A stretch of DNA of 64,000 nucleotides from Chondrinema litorale (lineage in GTDB: Bacteria > Bacteroidota > Bacteroidia > Cytophagales > Flammeovirgaceae). The notes beneath the pieces are model-generated. The model searched no databases. It saw only the letters and a program-made list of their open reading frames with translations, and had not been told where the DNA came from. Location of the stretch: the NCBI RefSeq assembly GCF_026250525.1, contig NZ_CP111043.1, forward strand, positions 2,527,501 through 2,591,500. The letters are read 5' to 3'. The position numbers were made by a program, and so were the translations under genes. This document shows positions 28,101 through 36,972 of this stretch, piece by piece (the stretch's first letter is position 1; each line of letters starts with the position of its first letter).

Positions 28101-29453
28101 CTTGAAGTGGTAATGGCTAGAACTTGTGAGGTTAAAATTATAGACCCTGCTACTAAGAGAGTTTTAATTTCAACTCACGTTCCTTATGGAGCTTATTTGA
28201 AAGTTAAAGCTGGTGCTAAAGTGAAGAAAGGTGATCAGATATGTTTCTGGGATCCATTTAACGCTGTAATTCTTTCTCAGTTTGATGGTGTAACTGAATT
28301 CGAAGCTATCGAAGAAGGTGTTACTTTCAGAGAAGAATATGATGAGCAGACTGGCCACAGAGAGAAAGTAATCACAGAAACAAGAGATAAGACTAAGAAC
28401 CCAGCAATTCATATCACCGCAGAGGATGGCACAAAGGTAAGTAGTAACATACCTGTTGACGCTCACCTTTCTGTAGATGATAACCAAAAAGTGAAAGCAG
28501 GTCAGATTCTTGTAAAAATCCCTCGTGCTGTAAGTAAAAACAGAGATATTACTGGTGGTCTTCCAAGGGTAACGGAGCTATTCGAAGCTAGAAACCCATC
28601 TAATCCAGCAGTAGTTAGTGAGATTGACGGTGTAATTTCTTACGGTAACATTAAGAGAGGTAATAGAGAAATCTTTGTTGAGTCTAAAGACGGAATCAAG
28701 AAAAGATATCTTGTAAACTTATCTAAGCACATTCTTGTACAAGAGAATGACTTTGTAAGAGCTGGTACTCCTCTTTCTGATGGAGCTATTACTCCTTCAG
28801 ATATTCTAGCGATTAGTGGTCCTACTGCTGTACAAGAGTACCTTGTAAATGAAATACAAGACGTTTACAGACTACAAGGTGTAAAAATCAATGACAAACA
28901 TATCGAAGTAATTGTTCGTCAGATGATGCAGAAAGTACAGATTGTAGATAGTGGTGATACTATGTTCCTTCCAAACCAGAATGTTGATAAATTCGAGTTT
29001 ATGGAAGCGAACGACAACATTCTAGATAAGAAAGTTGTAGTAGACGGAGGTGAGTCTAAAGTGATGAAGCCAGGTATGATTGTTACTGCAAGAAAGCTTA
29101 GAGATGAAAACTCAAGCTTGAAACGTAGAGATCTTAAACTTGTAAAAGTAAGAGATGCTCAACCAGCGGTATCAAGACCAAACCTTCAAGGTATTACTCA
29201 AGCGTCTCTAGATACTAAGAGCTTTATATCTGCAGCGTCATTCCAGGAAACAACTAAGGTGTTAAGTGAAGCATCAATTAGAGGTAAAATGGATGAGCTG
29301 AATGGACTGAAAGAAAACGTAATTGTAGGACACTTGATACCAGCAGGTACTGGAGTTAGAAGATTCCAAAAAGTAAAAGTTGGTTCTCAGGAAGAATACG
29401 ATGCTTTAGTTGCATCAAGAAAATCTTTCAGAACAAGACAGATCCAAGACTAA
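25143..29453 (+). CDS. rpoC: DNA-directed RNA polymerase subunit beta'
   Basis: The 1436-residue protein is the beta' subunit of RNA polymerase. The N-terminal zinc site is seen in [20 protein letters not shown] split over residues about 60-82, the catalytic magnesium loop is [12 protein letters not shown] near residue 475, the bridge and trigger regions follow (GAKG-equivalent [24 protein letters not shown]), and a second cysteine cluster [13 protein letters not shown] binds zinc. Length and order are complete. The unusual point is context: no rpoB precedes it. Upstream are 289 bases and a gene on the other strand, so rpoC has its own promoter region and a terminator of its own. Confidence 0.99.
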   Translation: MAFRKNKKINNDFTNVTISLASPESILESSHGEVTQPETINYRTYKPEMGGLFCERIFGPVKDWECHCGKYKRIRYKGIICDRCGVEVTEKKVRRERMGHIQLVVPVAHIWYFRSLPNKIGYLLGLPSKKLDQIIYYERYVVIQSGIKADDGVNYLDYLTEDEYLDILDKLPRENQQLDDDNPDKFIAKMGAEALEMLLGRLNLDELSYSLRDSAANDTSQQRKAEALKRLKVVEAFREARERIENRPEWMIIRMVPVIPPELRPLVPLDGGRFATSDLNDLYRRVIIRNNRLKRLIDIKAPEVILRNEKRMLQEAVDSLFDNSRKVNAVRADGNRPLKSLSDMLKGKQGRFRQNLLGKRVDYSGRSVIVVGPELKLHECGLPKNMAAELFKPFIIRKLIERGIVKTVKSAKKIVDRKDPVIWDILENVLKGHPVLLNRAPTLHRLGIQAFQPKLIEGKAIQLHPLVCTAFNADFDGDQMAVHVPLGHEAVLEASLLMLASHNILNPANGSPITVPSQDMVLGLYFLSKGRKTTKEHPIEGEGMTFYGADEVVIALNERRISKHANIKVRTKVRDDKTGLLEDKIIETVAGRVLFNEFVPEEVGYVDELLTKKQLQKIIARVFKIVGMAKTAKFLDDIKYLGFRNAYLGGLSFGLDDIVIPVQKEEMIEEAKADVDVVWNNYQMGLITDNERYNQVIDIWTKINNKLTSTLMTKMETDQQGFNSIYMMMHSGARGSREQIRQLGGMRGLMAKPQKNLQGSVGEIIENPIISNFKEGLDVLEYFISTHGARKGLADTALKTADAGYLTRRLVDVAQDVVVVEHDCGTLRGITVEALKDNEDVIEPLKERIVGRVSVHDVYDPLTEELVVASGSIVTEEIAEQIDDETSIESVEIRSVLTCESRNGVCALCYGRNLSTGNLVHHGEAIGVIAAQSIGEPGTQLTLRTFHVGGTASNIEVDASVRAKFDGIIEFEELKSLPSKSPEGESLEVVMARTCEVKIIDPATKRVLISTHVPYGAYLKVKAGAKVKKGDQICFWDPFNAVILSQFDGVTEFEAIEEGVTFREEYDEQTGHREKVITETRDKTKNPAIHITAEDGTKVSSNIPVDAHLSVDDNQKVKAGQILVKIPRAVSKNRDITGGLPRVTELFEARNPSNPAVVSEIDGVISYGNIKRGNREIFVESKDGIKKRYLVNLSKHILVQENDFVRAGTPLSDGAITPSDILAISGPTAVQEYLVNEIQDVYRLQGVKINDKHIEVIVRQMMQKVQIVDSGDTMFLPNQNVDKFEFMEANDNILDKKVVVDGGESKVMKPGMIVTARKLRDENSSLKRRDLKLVKVRDAQPAVSRPNLQGITQASLDTKSFISAASFQETTKVLSEASIRGKMDELNGLKENVIVGHLIPAGTGVRRFQKVKVGSQEEYDALVASRKSFRTRQIQD

Positions 29454-29483
29454 TTTATGCAAATAAGTCATATTTGAAGTGTA

Positions 29484-29513
29484 AAAAGCCTGACCATCAA
29501 TGGTCAGGCTTTT
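29484..29513 (+). terminator. rpoC terminator
   Basis: aaaagcctgacca pairs perfectly with tggtcaggctttt around a tcaa loop, followed by a T-rich tail. It lies 31 bases after the rpoC stop and separates it from the ComA-like gene. Confidence 0.95.
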
Positions 29514-29587
29514 GTATTTTTACAAGGATTAAATTGAAGTATTCTATGACTAAATTTAATTTTTTTCACTTCTAGTTTCTTTTTGTA

Positions 29588-29595
29588 TAAATTTG
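29588..29595 (+). promoter_or_regulatory. -7 box of the phosphosulfolactate synthase gene
   Basis: TAAATTTG matches TAnnTTTG exactly, 45 bases before the ATG at 29641 and just after the rpoC terminator. It suggests a separate promoter for this single-gene unit. Confidence 0.5.
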
Positions 29596-29640
29596 CCTAC
29601 TAGATAAAAATATACTAATCAATCAATTCTTCTTAATGCT

Positions 29641-30405
29641 ATGAATTTTCATTTAGATAAAGTTCCGGAAAGAACCCCAAAACCAAGAAATTCAGGTTTT
29701 ACAATGGTAATGGATAAAGGTTTGTCTTTGAGGGAAGCGGAAAATCTTGTGGAAACTTCAGGCGAGTACATTGATATTATTAAGCTTGGTTGGGCTACAT
29801 CTTATGTGTATCCTAAACTAAGTGAAAAATTAGAAATATATAGGAATGCCGGTATTCCTGTTTATTTTGGAGGTACACTGTTTGAAGCTTTTATTATAAG
29901 AAATCAGTTCGAAGATTTTAGGAAATTATTGGATAAGTACGATATGACTTTTACAGAAGTATCGGATGGTTCAATAGATTTATCCCACACAGAAAAGTGC
30001 GAATACATTAATGTTTTGTCAAAGCAAGTTACTGTCTTGTCTGAAGTTGGTTCTAAAGATGCTGAGAAAATCATTCCACCATATAAGTGGATAGAACTTA
30101 TGCAAAAAGAGATGGATGCTGGAGCCTGGAAAGTAATAGGCGAAGCTAGAGAGGGAGGAAACGTTGGCTTATTTAGAGCTACAGGAGAAGTAAGGTCTGG
30201 CTTAGTTGATGAAATATTAACTAAAATTCCTTTTGAAAAAATAATCTGGGAAGCTCCTTTAAAAGAGCAACAAGTTTGGTTTGTGAAGTTACTCGGTGCT
30301 AATGTTAATTTAGGTAACATAGCTCCAAATGAAGTAATACCATTAGAAACTATAAGACTTGGTTTAAGAGGAGATACTTTTAACCATTTTTTGAAAGATT
30401 TATAG
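29641..30405 (+). CDS. phosphosulfolactate synthase (ComA family)
   Basis: The 254-residue protein matches the ComA family, which adds sulfite to phosphoenolpyruvate to give (2R)-3-phosphosulfolactate, first step of coenzyme M synthesis in methanogens. Family motifs are visible in order: KPRNSGFTMVMDKGL (14-28), IDIIKLGWATSY (44-55), YFGGTLFEAF (75-84), EVSDGSIDL (106-114), SEVGSKDAEK (134-143), IGEAREGGNVGLF (166-178). Length fits (about 250-270). There is no sign of other coenzyme M genes and the organism is a bacterium, so the product is probably used to make sulfolactate, sulfopyruvate or cysteate, the last a precursor of the sulfonolipids of gliding Bacteroidetes (inference). It has its own promoter box and terminator. 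Confidence 0.9.
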   Translation: MNFHLDKVPERTPKPRNSGFTMVMDKGLSLREAENLVETSGEYIDIIKLGWATSYVYPKLSEKLEIYRNAGIPVYFGGTLFEAFIIRNQFEDFRKLLDKYDMTFTEVSDGSIDLSHTEKCEYINVLSKQVTVLSEVGSKDAEKIIPPYKWIELMQKEMDAGAWKVIGEAREGGNVGLFRATGEVRSGLVDEILTKIPFEKIIWEAPLKEQQVWFVKLLGANVNLGNIAPNEVIPLETIRLGLRGDTFNHFLKDL

Positions 30406-30420
30406 TAAAATAAAGAGCAT

Positions 30421-30454
30421 AAAAAAAGATTCCATGAAAATGGAATCTTTTTTT
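30421..30454. terminator. bidirectional terminator between convergent genes
   Basis: aaaaaaagattccat pairs with atggaatcttttttt around a short loop. A-run and T-run on opposite sides let it serve both the ComA-like gene and the DUF2911 gene. Confidence 0.93.
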
Positions 30455-30474
30455 ATTATAATAAATATCTGTTG

Positions 30475-31068
30475 TTATCCTTCAGTTGCAGGTTCGATAT
30501 CAAAAGAGAAAGTTAAATTTTCCCAAGCAAAAGTAACATCATCATCAACAGAAAATTCCATTCTTTCTTTTGCTGAGCCAGACTTTTGAGGTACTACATT
30601 AAATCTAGCTAAATCCTCTTTTTCATCGTAATCATATGCACCCCACTGATCCCAAACTTTATTCAGAATAACAGTCCATTCTGATTCTGCTGGAATAGTA
30701 AACAGTCCATATTTACCTTTAGGGATTTTTTGTCCGGCAATAGTTACATCTTTATCAAATTCGATCCAAGTTGCTTCGTTAGCTCCGGTTCTCCAAACTT
30801 CGTTATAAGGCACTAAATCTCCCCATATATTTCTCTCTTTAACTCCTGGTGAACCATATTGCATATTTACCTGAACTCCATCAACTTCACCTGAAACCTT
30901 TTTCAAAGGGCTAGGAATTTCTTCTTTAGCAGGTTCCTCAGCTACTGCAGTGGTTGTATCTGAGTTTTCGTCAGAAGATGCAGTAGTAGTTTCAGTTTTT
31001 GAACAAGATGAAAATATAACAGATAAACTGATTAAAGATAAGGCATAAAATTGAATGATCTTCTTCAT
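30475..31068 (-). CDS. DUF2911 family lipoprotein
   Basis: The 197-residue protein starts with a lipoprotein signal peptide ending in SVIFSSC (C22 acylated). An acidic, Thr-rich linker (25-50) precedes a DUF2911 domain (about 55-195) with the motifs QYGSPGVKERNIWGDLVPY, VWRTGANEAT, IPKGKYGLFTIP and ILNKVWDQWGAYDY. The family is common and abundant in Bacteroidetes; no reaction is known. Its place is the outer or inner membrane facing the periplasm. It is 46 bases downstream of transketolase on the same strand and may be cotranscribed. Confidence 0.88.
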   Translation of the reverse strand: MKKIIQFYALSLISLSVIFSSCSKTETTTASSDENSDTTTAVAEEPAKEEIPSPLKKVSGEVDGVQVNMQYGSPGVKERNIWGDLVPYNEVWRTGANEATWIEFDKDVTIAGQKIPKGKYGLFTIPAESEWTVILNKVWDQWGAYDYDEKEDLARFNVVPQKSGSAKERMEFSVDDDVTFAWENLTFSFDIEPATEG

Positions 31069-31113
31069 AAACTTTCTATTTGTTTTAGCAATTTTCAGTA
31101 TAAATACTATTTG

Positions 31114-33156
31114 TTATTTAAAAGTTTCAAGATATGCCAAAGCTTTTTCAACTACATTTTTATCAGTATACCCAAATTTTTCATCTAACACTTTATAAGG
31201 AGCAGAATAACCGAAGTGTCCAAGTCCGAAAACTTCACCTATAGGTCCTACTAAGCCTTTCAATGTTACAGGCAGACCAGCAGTTAAACCGAATACAGGA
31301 ACATTATCAGGAATAACTTCCTTCTGATAAGCTATACTTTGATTTCTGAACAACCCTTCTGATGGAGCAGAAACAATTTGCACTTTAAGATTATGCTCTT
31401 TTCTTAAAATTTCTGCACCTTCTACTAAAGTTGCAACTTCAGAACCACTTGCTACAAATACAATATCTGGAGTTCCTTCAACAGCTTCGACAATGTAAGC
31501 ACCTTTTTCAGCTTCTTTAGAAGCTTCAACTCTTGACTTATCAACAGATGGAAGGTTTACAATGTTTTGTCTAGAAAGAATAAGACCTGTTGGAGAGTTG
31601 GTGTTTTCCATTGCCATTTTCCATGAAACTGTAGTTTCTGGAGCATCTGCTGGTCTTAAAACTAAGAAACTATTATTACCAGAGTGGTTTTTAAGGTGTT
31701 CTAGAAGTCTAACTTGTGCTTCTTGTTCAATAGGTTGGTGAGTAGGTCCATCTTCTCCAACTCTAAATGCATCATGAGTCCAAACATACTTAACAGGCAA
31801 TTCCATAAGTGCTGCTAATCTAAATGCTGGTTTCATGTAATCTGAGAATACGAAGAAAGTACCAACAACTGGAATAACACCACCATGCAGCGCTAAACCA
31901 TTTGCAATTGCTGCCATAGTTAACTCAGAAACACCAGCTTGCAAGAAAGCACCTGAGAAATCTCCTTTTTTAAATGAAGTTGTTTTCTTTAAGAAACCAT
32001 CAGTTTTATCACTGTTAGAAAGATCTGCAGAAGAAACAATCATATTTTCAACATGATCTGCAAAGTGCGCTAAAACAGCTGAAGAAGATGCTCTAGTTGC
32101 AATATTCTCTTTTTGTATGATGCTGGCGTAATCTATATCTGGAGCTTTACCAGAAAGGAAAGTTTTAAGCTTCTCGCTTAACTCAGGGTTCTCGCTTGCC
32201 CATTTCTCTTCCACTGCTTTTTTCTCAGCTACAATCTTCTCATTTTTAGCCATTACTTCTTTGTAGTAATCTGCTACTTCAGGAAAGATTTGGAATGGGT
32301 TTTCAGGATCTCCACCAAGATGTGCAATAGTTTTACCAAGAGAAGCACCTGCTGCACCTAAAGGCTGTCCATGAGTAGAAACTTTTCTTTCAAAAGATTC
32401 GCCACTTTCAGTAACTGCACCTTTACCCATGGTAGTTTTACCAATAATAAGAGAAGGTTTGTCAGTTTCTGCTATACATTCTTTTAATGCCGCTCTAATT
32501 GCATCAGCATCATTACCATCTATAGTGATCGTATGCCATCCCCATGCTTCGTATTTTGCTGCTGTATCTTCGTTTTCAACATCTTTAGTTTCAGAAGAAA
32601 GCTGAATGTCGTTTGAATCGAAGAACATAGTTAGGTTGCCAAGACCAAGGAAACCAGCCGTTCTACCAGCACCTTGAGAAATTTCTTCTTGTACACCACC
32701 ATCAGAAATATAAGCAAATGTTTTGTGAGCCATCCACTCACCAAAACGCTCTACAAGAAAACGCTCTGCAATTGCAGCTCCTACTGCAAATGTATGTCCT
32801 TGTCCTAATGGACCTGAAGTGTTTTCAACTCTTCTTTCAACATCTTTTTCTGGGTGACCAGGAGTTGGGCTTCCCCATTGTCTAAAGTTTTCAAGTTCTT
32901 CCATGCTGTAATCACCTAATAAAGAAAGTGAAGAGTACAACATTGGAGACATATGTCCTGGATCTAAGAAAAATCTGTCTCTGTTAGGCCAGTGAGGATT
33001 CTTAGGGTCAAATACCAAAAACTCAGAGAAAAGTATATTTATAAAGTCTGCTCCTCCCATAGCGCCACCTGGGTGCCCGGAACCTGCTTTCTCCACCATC
33101 GCTGCTGAGAGAATTCTGATATTGTCTGCCGCTTTATTTACTATTGAATTATCCAT
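31114..33156 (-). CDS. tkt: transketolase
   Basis: The 680-residue thiamine diphosphate enzyme moves two-carbon units between sugar phosphates in the pentose phosphate pathway. Both halves of transketolase are in one chain: SGHPGGAMGGADF near 22-35, the cofactor-binding region SDGGVQEEISQGAGR with FDSNDIQLSS around 150-195, and the second-domain motif HDAFRVGEDGPTHQPIEQ near 465-482 with the catalytic-type histidines. The usual GDG of the cofactor motif reads SDG here, as in some Bacteroidetes enzymes. The C-terminal domain (about 545-680) is complete. The start ATG at 33156 gives the normal N-terminus. Confidence 0.95.
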   Translation of the reverse strand: MDNSIVNKAADNIRILSAAMVEKAGSGHPGGAMGGADFINILFSEFLVFDPKNPHWPNRDRFFLDPGHMSPMLYSSLSLLGDYSMEELENFRQWGSPTPGHPEKDVERRVENTSGPLGQGHTFAVGAAIAERFLVERFGEWMAHKTFAYISDGGVQEEISQGAGRTAGFLGLGNLTMFFDSNDIQLSSETKDVENEDTAAKYEAWGWHTITIDGNDADAIRAALKECIAETDKPSLIIGKTTMGKGAVTESGESFERKVSTHGQPLGAAGASLGKTIAHLGGDPENPFQIFPEVADYYKEVMAKNEKIVAEKKAVEEKWASENPELSEKLKTFLSGKAPDIDYASIIQKENIATRASSSAVLAHFADHVENMIVSSADLSNSDKTDGFLKKTTSFKKGDFSGAFLQAGVSELTMAAIANGLALHGGVIPVVGTFFVFSDYMKPAFRLAALMELPVKYVWTHDAFRVGEDGPTHQPIEQEAQVRLLEHLKNHSGNNSFLVLRPADAPETTVSWKMAMENTNSPTGLILSRQNIVNLPSVDKSRVEASKEAEKGAYIVEAVEGTPDIVFVASGSEVATLVEGAEILRKEHNLKVQIVSAPSEGLFRNQSIAYQKEVIPDNVPVFGLTAGLPVTLKGLVGPIGEVFGLGHFGYSAPYKVLDEKFGYTDKNVVEKALAYLETFK

Positions 33157-33297
33157 ATAAAATTAATGAATTGAGCTAATAAAAAATTTCATGAAACCGA
33201 TTGCTAAGATAGTTAGAGCTTCTGAAAATACCACAGTGAGGAAGTATTTAAGCTGCCTTGAAAGTAAAAAATCTAAATCGGGTAGAATTATTTTTAA

Positions 33298-34344
33298 TTA
33301 TAATACACGAAACTCCACCCTTCTGTTTTTCTTTTTTCCTAAAATCGTATTATTATCTGCAATTGGTCTTTCTGAGCCATAACCCTGCATGCTAAGTCTG
33401 TCTTTATTTATTCCTTTTTGAATCAGGTAATTAGCTACAGTTTTGGCTCTTTCTAAAGAGAGTGCTTTGTTTTTTTCAGGGTCACCTTCATTTGAAGTAT
33501 GTCCCGAAATTTCTATTTTAAGATCAGTATTTTCATTTAAAAATCTGGCAAGTTTATTTAGTTTTTGTAGAGATTGATCCAAGATAATTGGACTCGATTG
33601 TTGAAATTGTACATTTCCTGCATCTATCAAGTCTCCTGTATTTACTGGTTTAAGTTTTATAGTATCAGATAAACCAATTTCATTAGTATTTAAAAAATAA
33701 TCTTTGTCGTGATAGCCTGACGCTGTAATTAAAAGTTGATAGGTATCAGCAGAGTCGGCAAAAAATTTAAATTCTCCTTCATCTTCGTAAGTTTCTAAAA
33801 TGGCAAACTTCTGTTTTTTAGTAAGGTTATACACATAAATTTTTGAACTAAGTAATTCCTGTGTAATGCTATCTTGCAATATACCAGTAAACTTGCCCGT
33901 TTCTCTTTCCATTAAAACCAAACCCGGTCTACAAGGCTCACCATTGCTGTTTCCATATCCCGACCAATCTCCCTTTAGCTGATATCCCGTTTTTGCTAAT
34001 TGATATTTGAGGTTTAAATGCTTTATACACCAGCCAACAGCATCGCTTAAATCAGTTCCTTCTAAAAATTTCTCTTCAATAATAAACACACTATCATCTA
34101 CTATTTTACCTGTAAAGCTCATTTTAGCATAAATGGTAAGATATTCTGAGGCTTCAATGTATGCTATACCAGAAATTTGATTACCGTTTTGTGTTATTTC
34201 TAATTGATAAGGTGAATCTGTAAAAGAACCCATTATATGCTGGCGAACAAGTCCTTTCCATTCTCCACTTATATCGATTTGAGCAAATAGTTTAAATGTA
34301 TTTAAAAGTAGTAGAAGTAGTAGTAGAAAAGCTTGTTTTGACAT
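33298..34344 (-). CDS. OmpA-family protein with lipocalin-like N-terminal domain
   Basis: The 348-residue exported protein has a signal peptide (AFLLLLLLLLNTFKLFA, cleavage before QID at 21). About 22-140 is a small beta-barrel-like region (ISGEWKGLVRQ, ISGIAYIEASEY, LKGDWSGYGNSNG), about 150-230 a carboxypeptidase-regulatory-like sandwich, and 240-346 an OmpA domain. In the OmpA domain R of LSLERAKTV is kept but the peptidoglycan-contacting Asp is replaced (GHTSNEGDPE), as in some Bacteroidetes members. It is the last of three minus-strand genes, after the YdjM-like hydrolase (32-base gap). It lacks the Cys loop of the OmpA tandem pair at 6-8 kb. Confidence 0.85.
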   Translation of the reverse strand: MSKQAFLLLLLLLLNTFKLFAQIDISGEWKGLVRQHIMGSFTDSPYQLEITQNGNQISGIAYIEASEYLTIYAKMSFTGKIVDDSVFIIEEKFLEGTDLSDAVGWCIKHLNLKYQLAKTGYQLKGDWSGYGNSNGEPCRPGLVLMERETGKFTGILQDSITQELLSSKIYVYNLTKKQKFAILETYEDEGEFKFFADSADTYQLLITASGYHDKDYFLNTNEIGLSDTIKLKPVNTGDLIDAGNVQFQQSSPIILDQSLQKLNKLARFLNENTDLKIEISGHTSNEGDPEKNKALSLERAKTVANYLIQKGINKDRLSMQGYGSERPIADNNTILGKKKNRRVEFRVL

Positions 34345-34376
34345 GTGTAGAATTTCTTTAAGATATTCTAATCGAA

Positions 34377-35396
34377 TTAATTCTTGCCAGTTATTCTTTC
34401 GAAATATGCAGTGAGGTATTCTTTGTCTGGTTTAAAAGAATAATCTTTTTGATAAAAAGTGAGGTTATTATTTCCTTCGTCAACCATGTGGTATTCAAAA
34501 ACAAACTCACCAGAAGAATTTCTCTGCCAACCATTAAACTGGCCAAACCTTAAATCTCTAATAATAAATTCATTATCAGATTTCTCAACCGTATAGTAGC
34601 CCTTAGTTATTTCTAATAACCTTTTCACTTTTGGATGGTCTTTGTAATTATCTAGTAAATGATGGTTTGCCGGGTAAAAATCAAACTTTACTTCGTCTGT
34701 ATCATCAAATAAGGAATAGTAAGCAAAGTAATAGCCATCTTCTGTCTTGGTTGTTAGAGACCAAAGTATAATATTTAGTGGTGTGGCTTTATTGATATAA
34801 TCTGTATAAGCTATATTTTGCTTGTGGAGTGCATCTTCAAATACTTTAGAAGCAATGTATTGATTAATCAATGAGACAAACAAATAGAGGCTACTAATTA
34901 TCAAACCTAAGTTATTAAAAAGCTTTCTTTTAGGATTATCCCTCTTATAAAAAGCCGCAATAAGTAGGAATAAGAGAAATGGAACTGTATAAAATGGATC
35001 GATTACAAAAATATTATACAGAGCAAAACCATAATTATTGAATGGGTAAAATAATTGAGTTCCCCAAGTGGTAAATGTATCTAAAAGAGCATGTGTTACA
35101 AATCCAAGAAAATAGAGCCAAAGCCAATCACTATAGTTTGCTTTTGAATTTGGAAAAGCCTTTGTCATTAACCAAGCAAAAAGTGGCGAAAAGAGGATGG
35201 CAAATGTAAAAGAATGGGTAAACGCTCTATGATTACTTAAATACTGAACTAAATCTTGGAAAGGCGATAAGAGCACATCCAGATCAGGAATAGTTCCTGC
35301 AATTGCTCCCCACAGCATGGCTTTGTTTCCAATTTTTTTTCCACAAACAGCCTCTCCAACAGCGGCTCCTAATACAATCTGTGTTAGTGAATCCAT
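34377..35396 (-). CDS. YdjM-like membrane-bound metal-dependent hydrolase (DUF457)
   Basis: The 339-residue protein begins with the family signature MDSLTQIVLGAAVGEAV and GAIAGTIPDLDVLL, followed by NHRAFTHSFTFAI and FVTHALLDTFTTWGTQLFYPF, whose His and Asp residues form the predicted metal site. About five transmembrane helices lie in the first 180 residues; the C-terminal part (about 190-339) is soluble and beta-rich. The family, LexA-regulated YdjM in enterics, is thought to process membrane lipids but no substrate is known. It lies between the DnaJ-TPR and OmpA genes in a same-strand run. Confidence 0.87.
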   Translation of the reverse strand: MDSLTQIVLGAAVGEAVCGKKIGNKAMLWGAIAGTIPDLDVLLSPFQDLVQYLSNHRAFTHSFTFAILFSPLFAWLMTKAFPNSKANYSDWLWLYFLGFVTHALLDTFTTWGTQLFYPFNNYGFALYNIFVIDPFYTVPFLLFLLIAAFYKRDNPKRKLFNNLGLIISSLYLFVSLINQYIASKVFEDALHKQNIAYTDYINKATPLNIILWSLTTKTEDGYYFAYYSLFDDTDEVKFDFYPANHHLLDNYKDHPKVKRLLEITKGYYTVEKSDNEFIIRDLRFGQFNGWQRNSSGEFVFEYHMVDEGNNNLTFYQKDYSFKPDKEYLTAYFERITGKN

Positions 35397-35455
35397 AAAG
35401 GATTATCAAAAAGTTTAAATGAGATTAATTATTTTTAAAATTAAAGAGAGGAAGT

Positions 35456-36682
35456 TTAATTACAGTAAACATTTTTAAGTTCTGTAGCTTGGGTGTAATT
35501 TTTACTCTCAGCTTTACTGGCGAAACTACATGCATTCTGATAGTTGCCTAAAGCATATTCACATTCAGCTCTTAAAAAATCTACTTCTCCTTTATTTTCT
35601 TTTAAAAATGAAGCCCAACTACAATCTTTAATGGCTTCTGAGAAGTGTCCCATTTCTTTTTGTATGATGGCTCGATTGTAGAAGATTTCGAAATGTACCG
35701 ACGATAAAGTACTTGGCTCAACAATCATGGGATATGCTTTACCATACCTTTGTTCATAGAAAGTAATGGCCATCTTTTTTGCGTAGTCTATGTATTTACT
35801 AGCTTCAATATAATCTTTTTTACCATTGCCTAGTATTTTACCTATTTCGCACCAAGCTTGCAAATTATTAGGGTTTTCCTCAATTATCTTCTTTAATCTG
35901 TCAACCGCTTGGTCATATTGTTTTTGCTCTACAAAACATTTGGCTACTTTAAATTCAAAGTCTTTTTCGAGGTATTTATCAAAGTCTTGCAGCACCAAAT
36001 AGTATTCGAGCGCTTTTTCGTATTGTGACTCTTTGTAAGCTGTTTCTGCTTTTTTATTTAAGGAGACCAAAAGTCTTTCTCTTAGGTTTCTAGCTTCTGG
36101 GTGGATGGGCCAGCCAGAAATAAGCATATCTGCCTCTTCGAAAGCTGCTCTAAAGTCATCTTTTTCGTAATAGTTTTCAATAATGGCTATTCTAGAAGCA
36201 ATTTGAGCATCAATCTCTTCTTGTTTTTTATGAGTAAGATAAGATGATATAAACATATAGCCCCCCACAATTATTAATACGCCAAAAATTAAAATACTCC
36301 CAATAGTTATACTTTCTCTGGCTACTTTTTTACGCTCATCTTCATAAGATTCTGAATAGGATGCAGTATTATTTGCTGCACGCCTTTGTCTTTCTTCATA
36401 TGTAGCATGCCTGTAAGTGCGAGAATATTTATTGTTATAATCTGTATAGGTAGTTGTGCTTTGGAATTGCTGATAATTTCTGAGTAAATCGTAATGAGTT
36501 CTTTGCTGCATATCAGAAAGAATTTGGTAAGCATTATTTACCTTTTTAAACATTTCTTCTGCAGCCCTATTTCCGGGGTTTTTATCTGGATGATATTTAA
36601 CCGCTAATTTTTTGTAGGCTTTTCTAATCTCTTCCATTCCGGCAGACTCCGAAACTCCTAATATTTGATACAGATTCTCCAT
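35456..36682 (-). CDS. DnaJ-domain membrane protein with TPR-like repeats
   Basis: The 408-residue protein starts with a J domain (about 3-66; HPD at 31-33 in [12 protein letters not shown]), the part that stimulates DnaK ATPase. A polar linker with many Tyr and Arg residues follows, then one transmembrane helix at about 125-148 ([20 protein letters not shown]) and TPR-type helices from about 160 to 400 ([38 protein letters not shown]). It lacks the zinc-finger and C-terminal domains of DnaJ proper. It probably recruits DnaK to a membrane site, with the TPR part binding a partner. A hairpin lies in its leader. Confidence 0.87.
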   Translation of the reverse strand: MENLYQILGVSESAGMEEIRKAYKKLAVKYHPDKNPGNRAAEEMFKKVNNAYQILSDMQQRTHYDLLRNYQQFQSTTTYTDYNNKYSRTYRHATYEERQRRAANNTASYSESYEDERKKVARESITIGSILIFGVLIIVGGYMFISSYLTHKKQEEIDAQIASRIAIIENYYEKDDFRAAFEEADMLISGWPIHPEARNLRERLLVSLNKKAETAYKESQYEKALEYYLVLQDFDKYLEKDFEFKVAKCFVEQKQYDQAVDRLKKIIEENPNNLQAWCEIGKILGNGKKDYIEASKYIDYAKKMAITFYEQRYGKAYPMIVEPSTLSSVHFEIFYNRAIIQKEMGHFSEAIKDCSWASFLKENKGEVDFLRAECEYALGNYQNACSFASKAESKNYTQATELKNVYCN

Positions 36683-36717
36683 TCGCTAATACTTGAAATA
36701 GCTCAGATGATTTATAT

Positions 36718-36748
36718 GGTAGGTTTCTCAATTTATCATTGAGCTACC
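36718..36748 (-). promoter_or_regulatory. leader hairpin of the DnaJ-TPR gene
   Basis: ggtag/ctacc (36718-36722 with 36744-36748) and ctcaat/attgag (36727-36732 with 36738-36743) form a two-part stem with a four-base one-sided bulge and five-base loop. It lies 35-66 bases upstream of the start codon at 36682, in what should be the leader of the minus-strand message. A terminator is unlikely because no T-tract follows. Confidence 0.45.
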
Positions 36749-36972
36749 AATGCTTATATAAAGATACAATATTTTGTGCCTAATCATTCCTGCTATTTAA
36801 TCAATAAATGTGATTTTGGTTTTGTTTACTAAAATTCAGAAATAAAAAATGGATTTCAATGTTAATTTTATGTTACATAATTATTAACTTTATATAAATA
36901 GATAGCATCTTGTTCTTTTATTAAGGCAAGAAGCATGTCACTAATCTCTGAATCACTAAAACTCCTTGTGTC

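Noticed and set aside
25988..28487. Minus-strand open frames of 61-106 codons inside rpoC.
   Set aside because: Antisense shadows of a highly conserved gene; no start context or family resemblance.
8171..36784. A 14-base identity attttgtgcctaat at 8171-8184 and 36771-36784, and a near-match of the 8169 region to the pheT promoter on the minus strand.
   Set aside because: In 64 kb of AT-rich DNA several 14-base repeats are expected by chance, so this is not evidence of a shared element.
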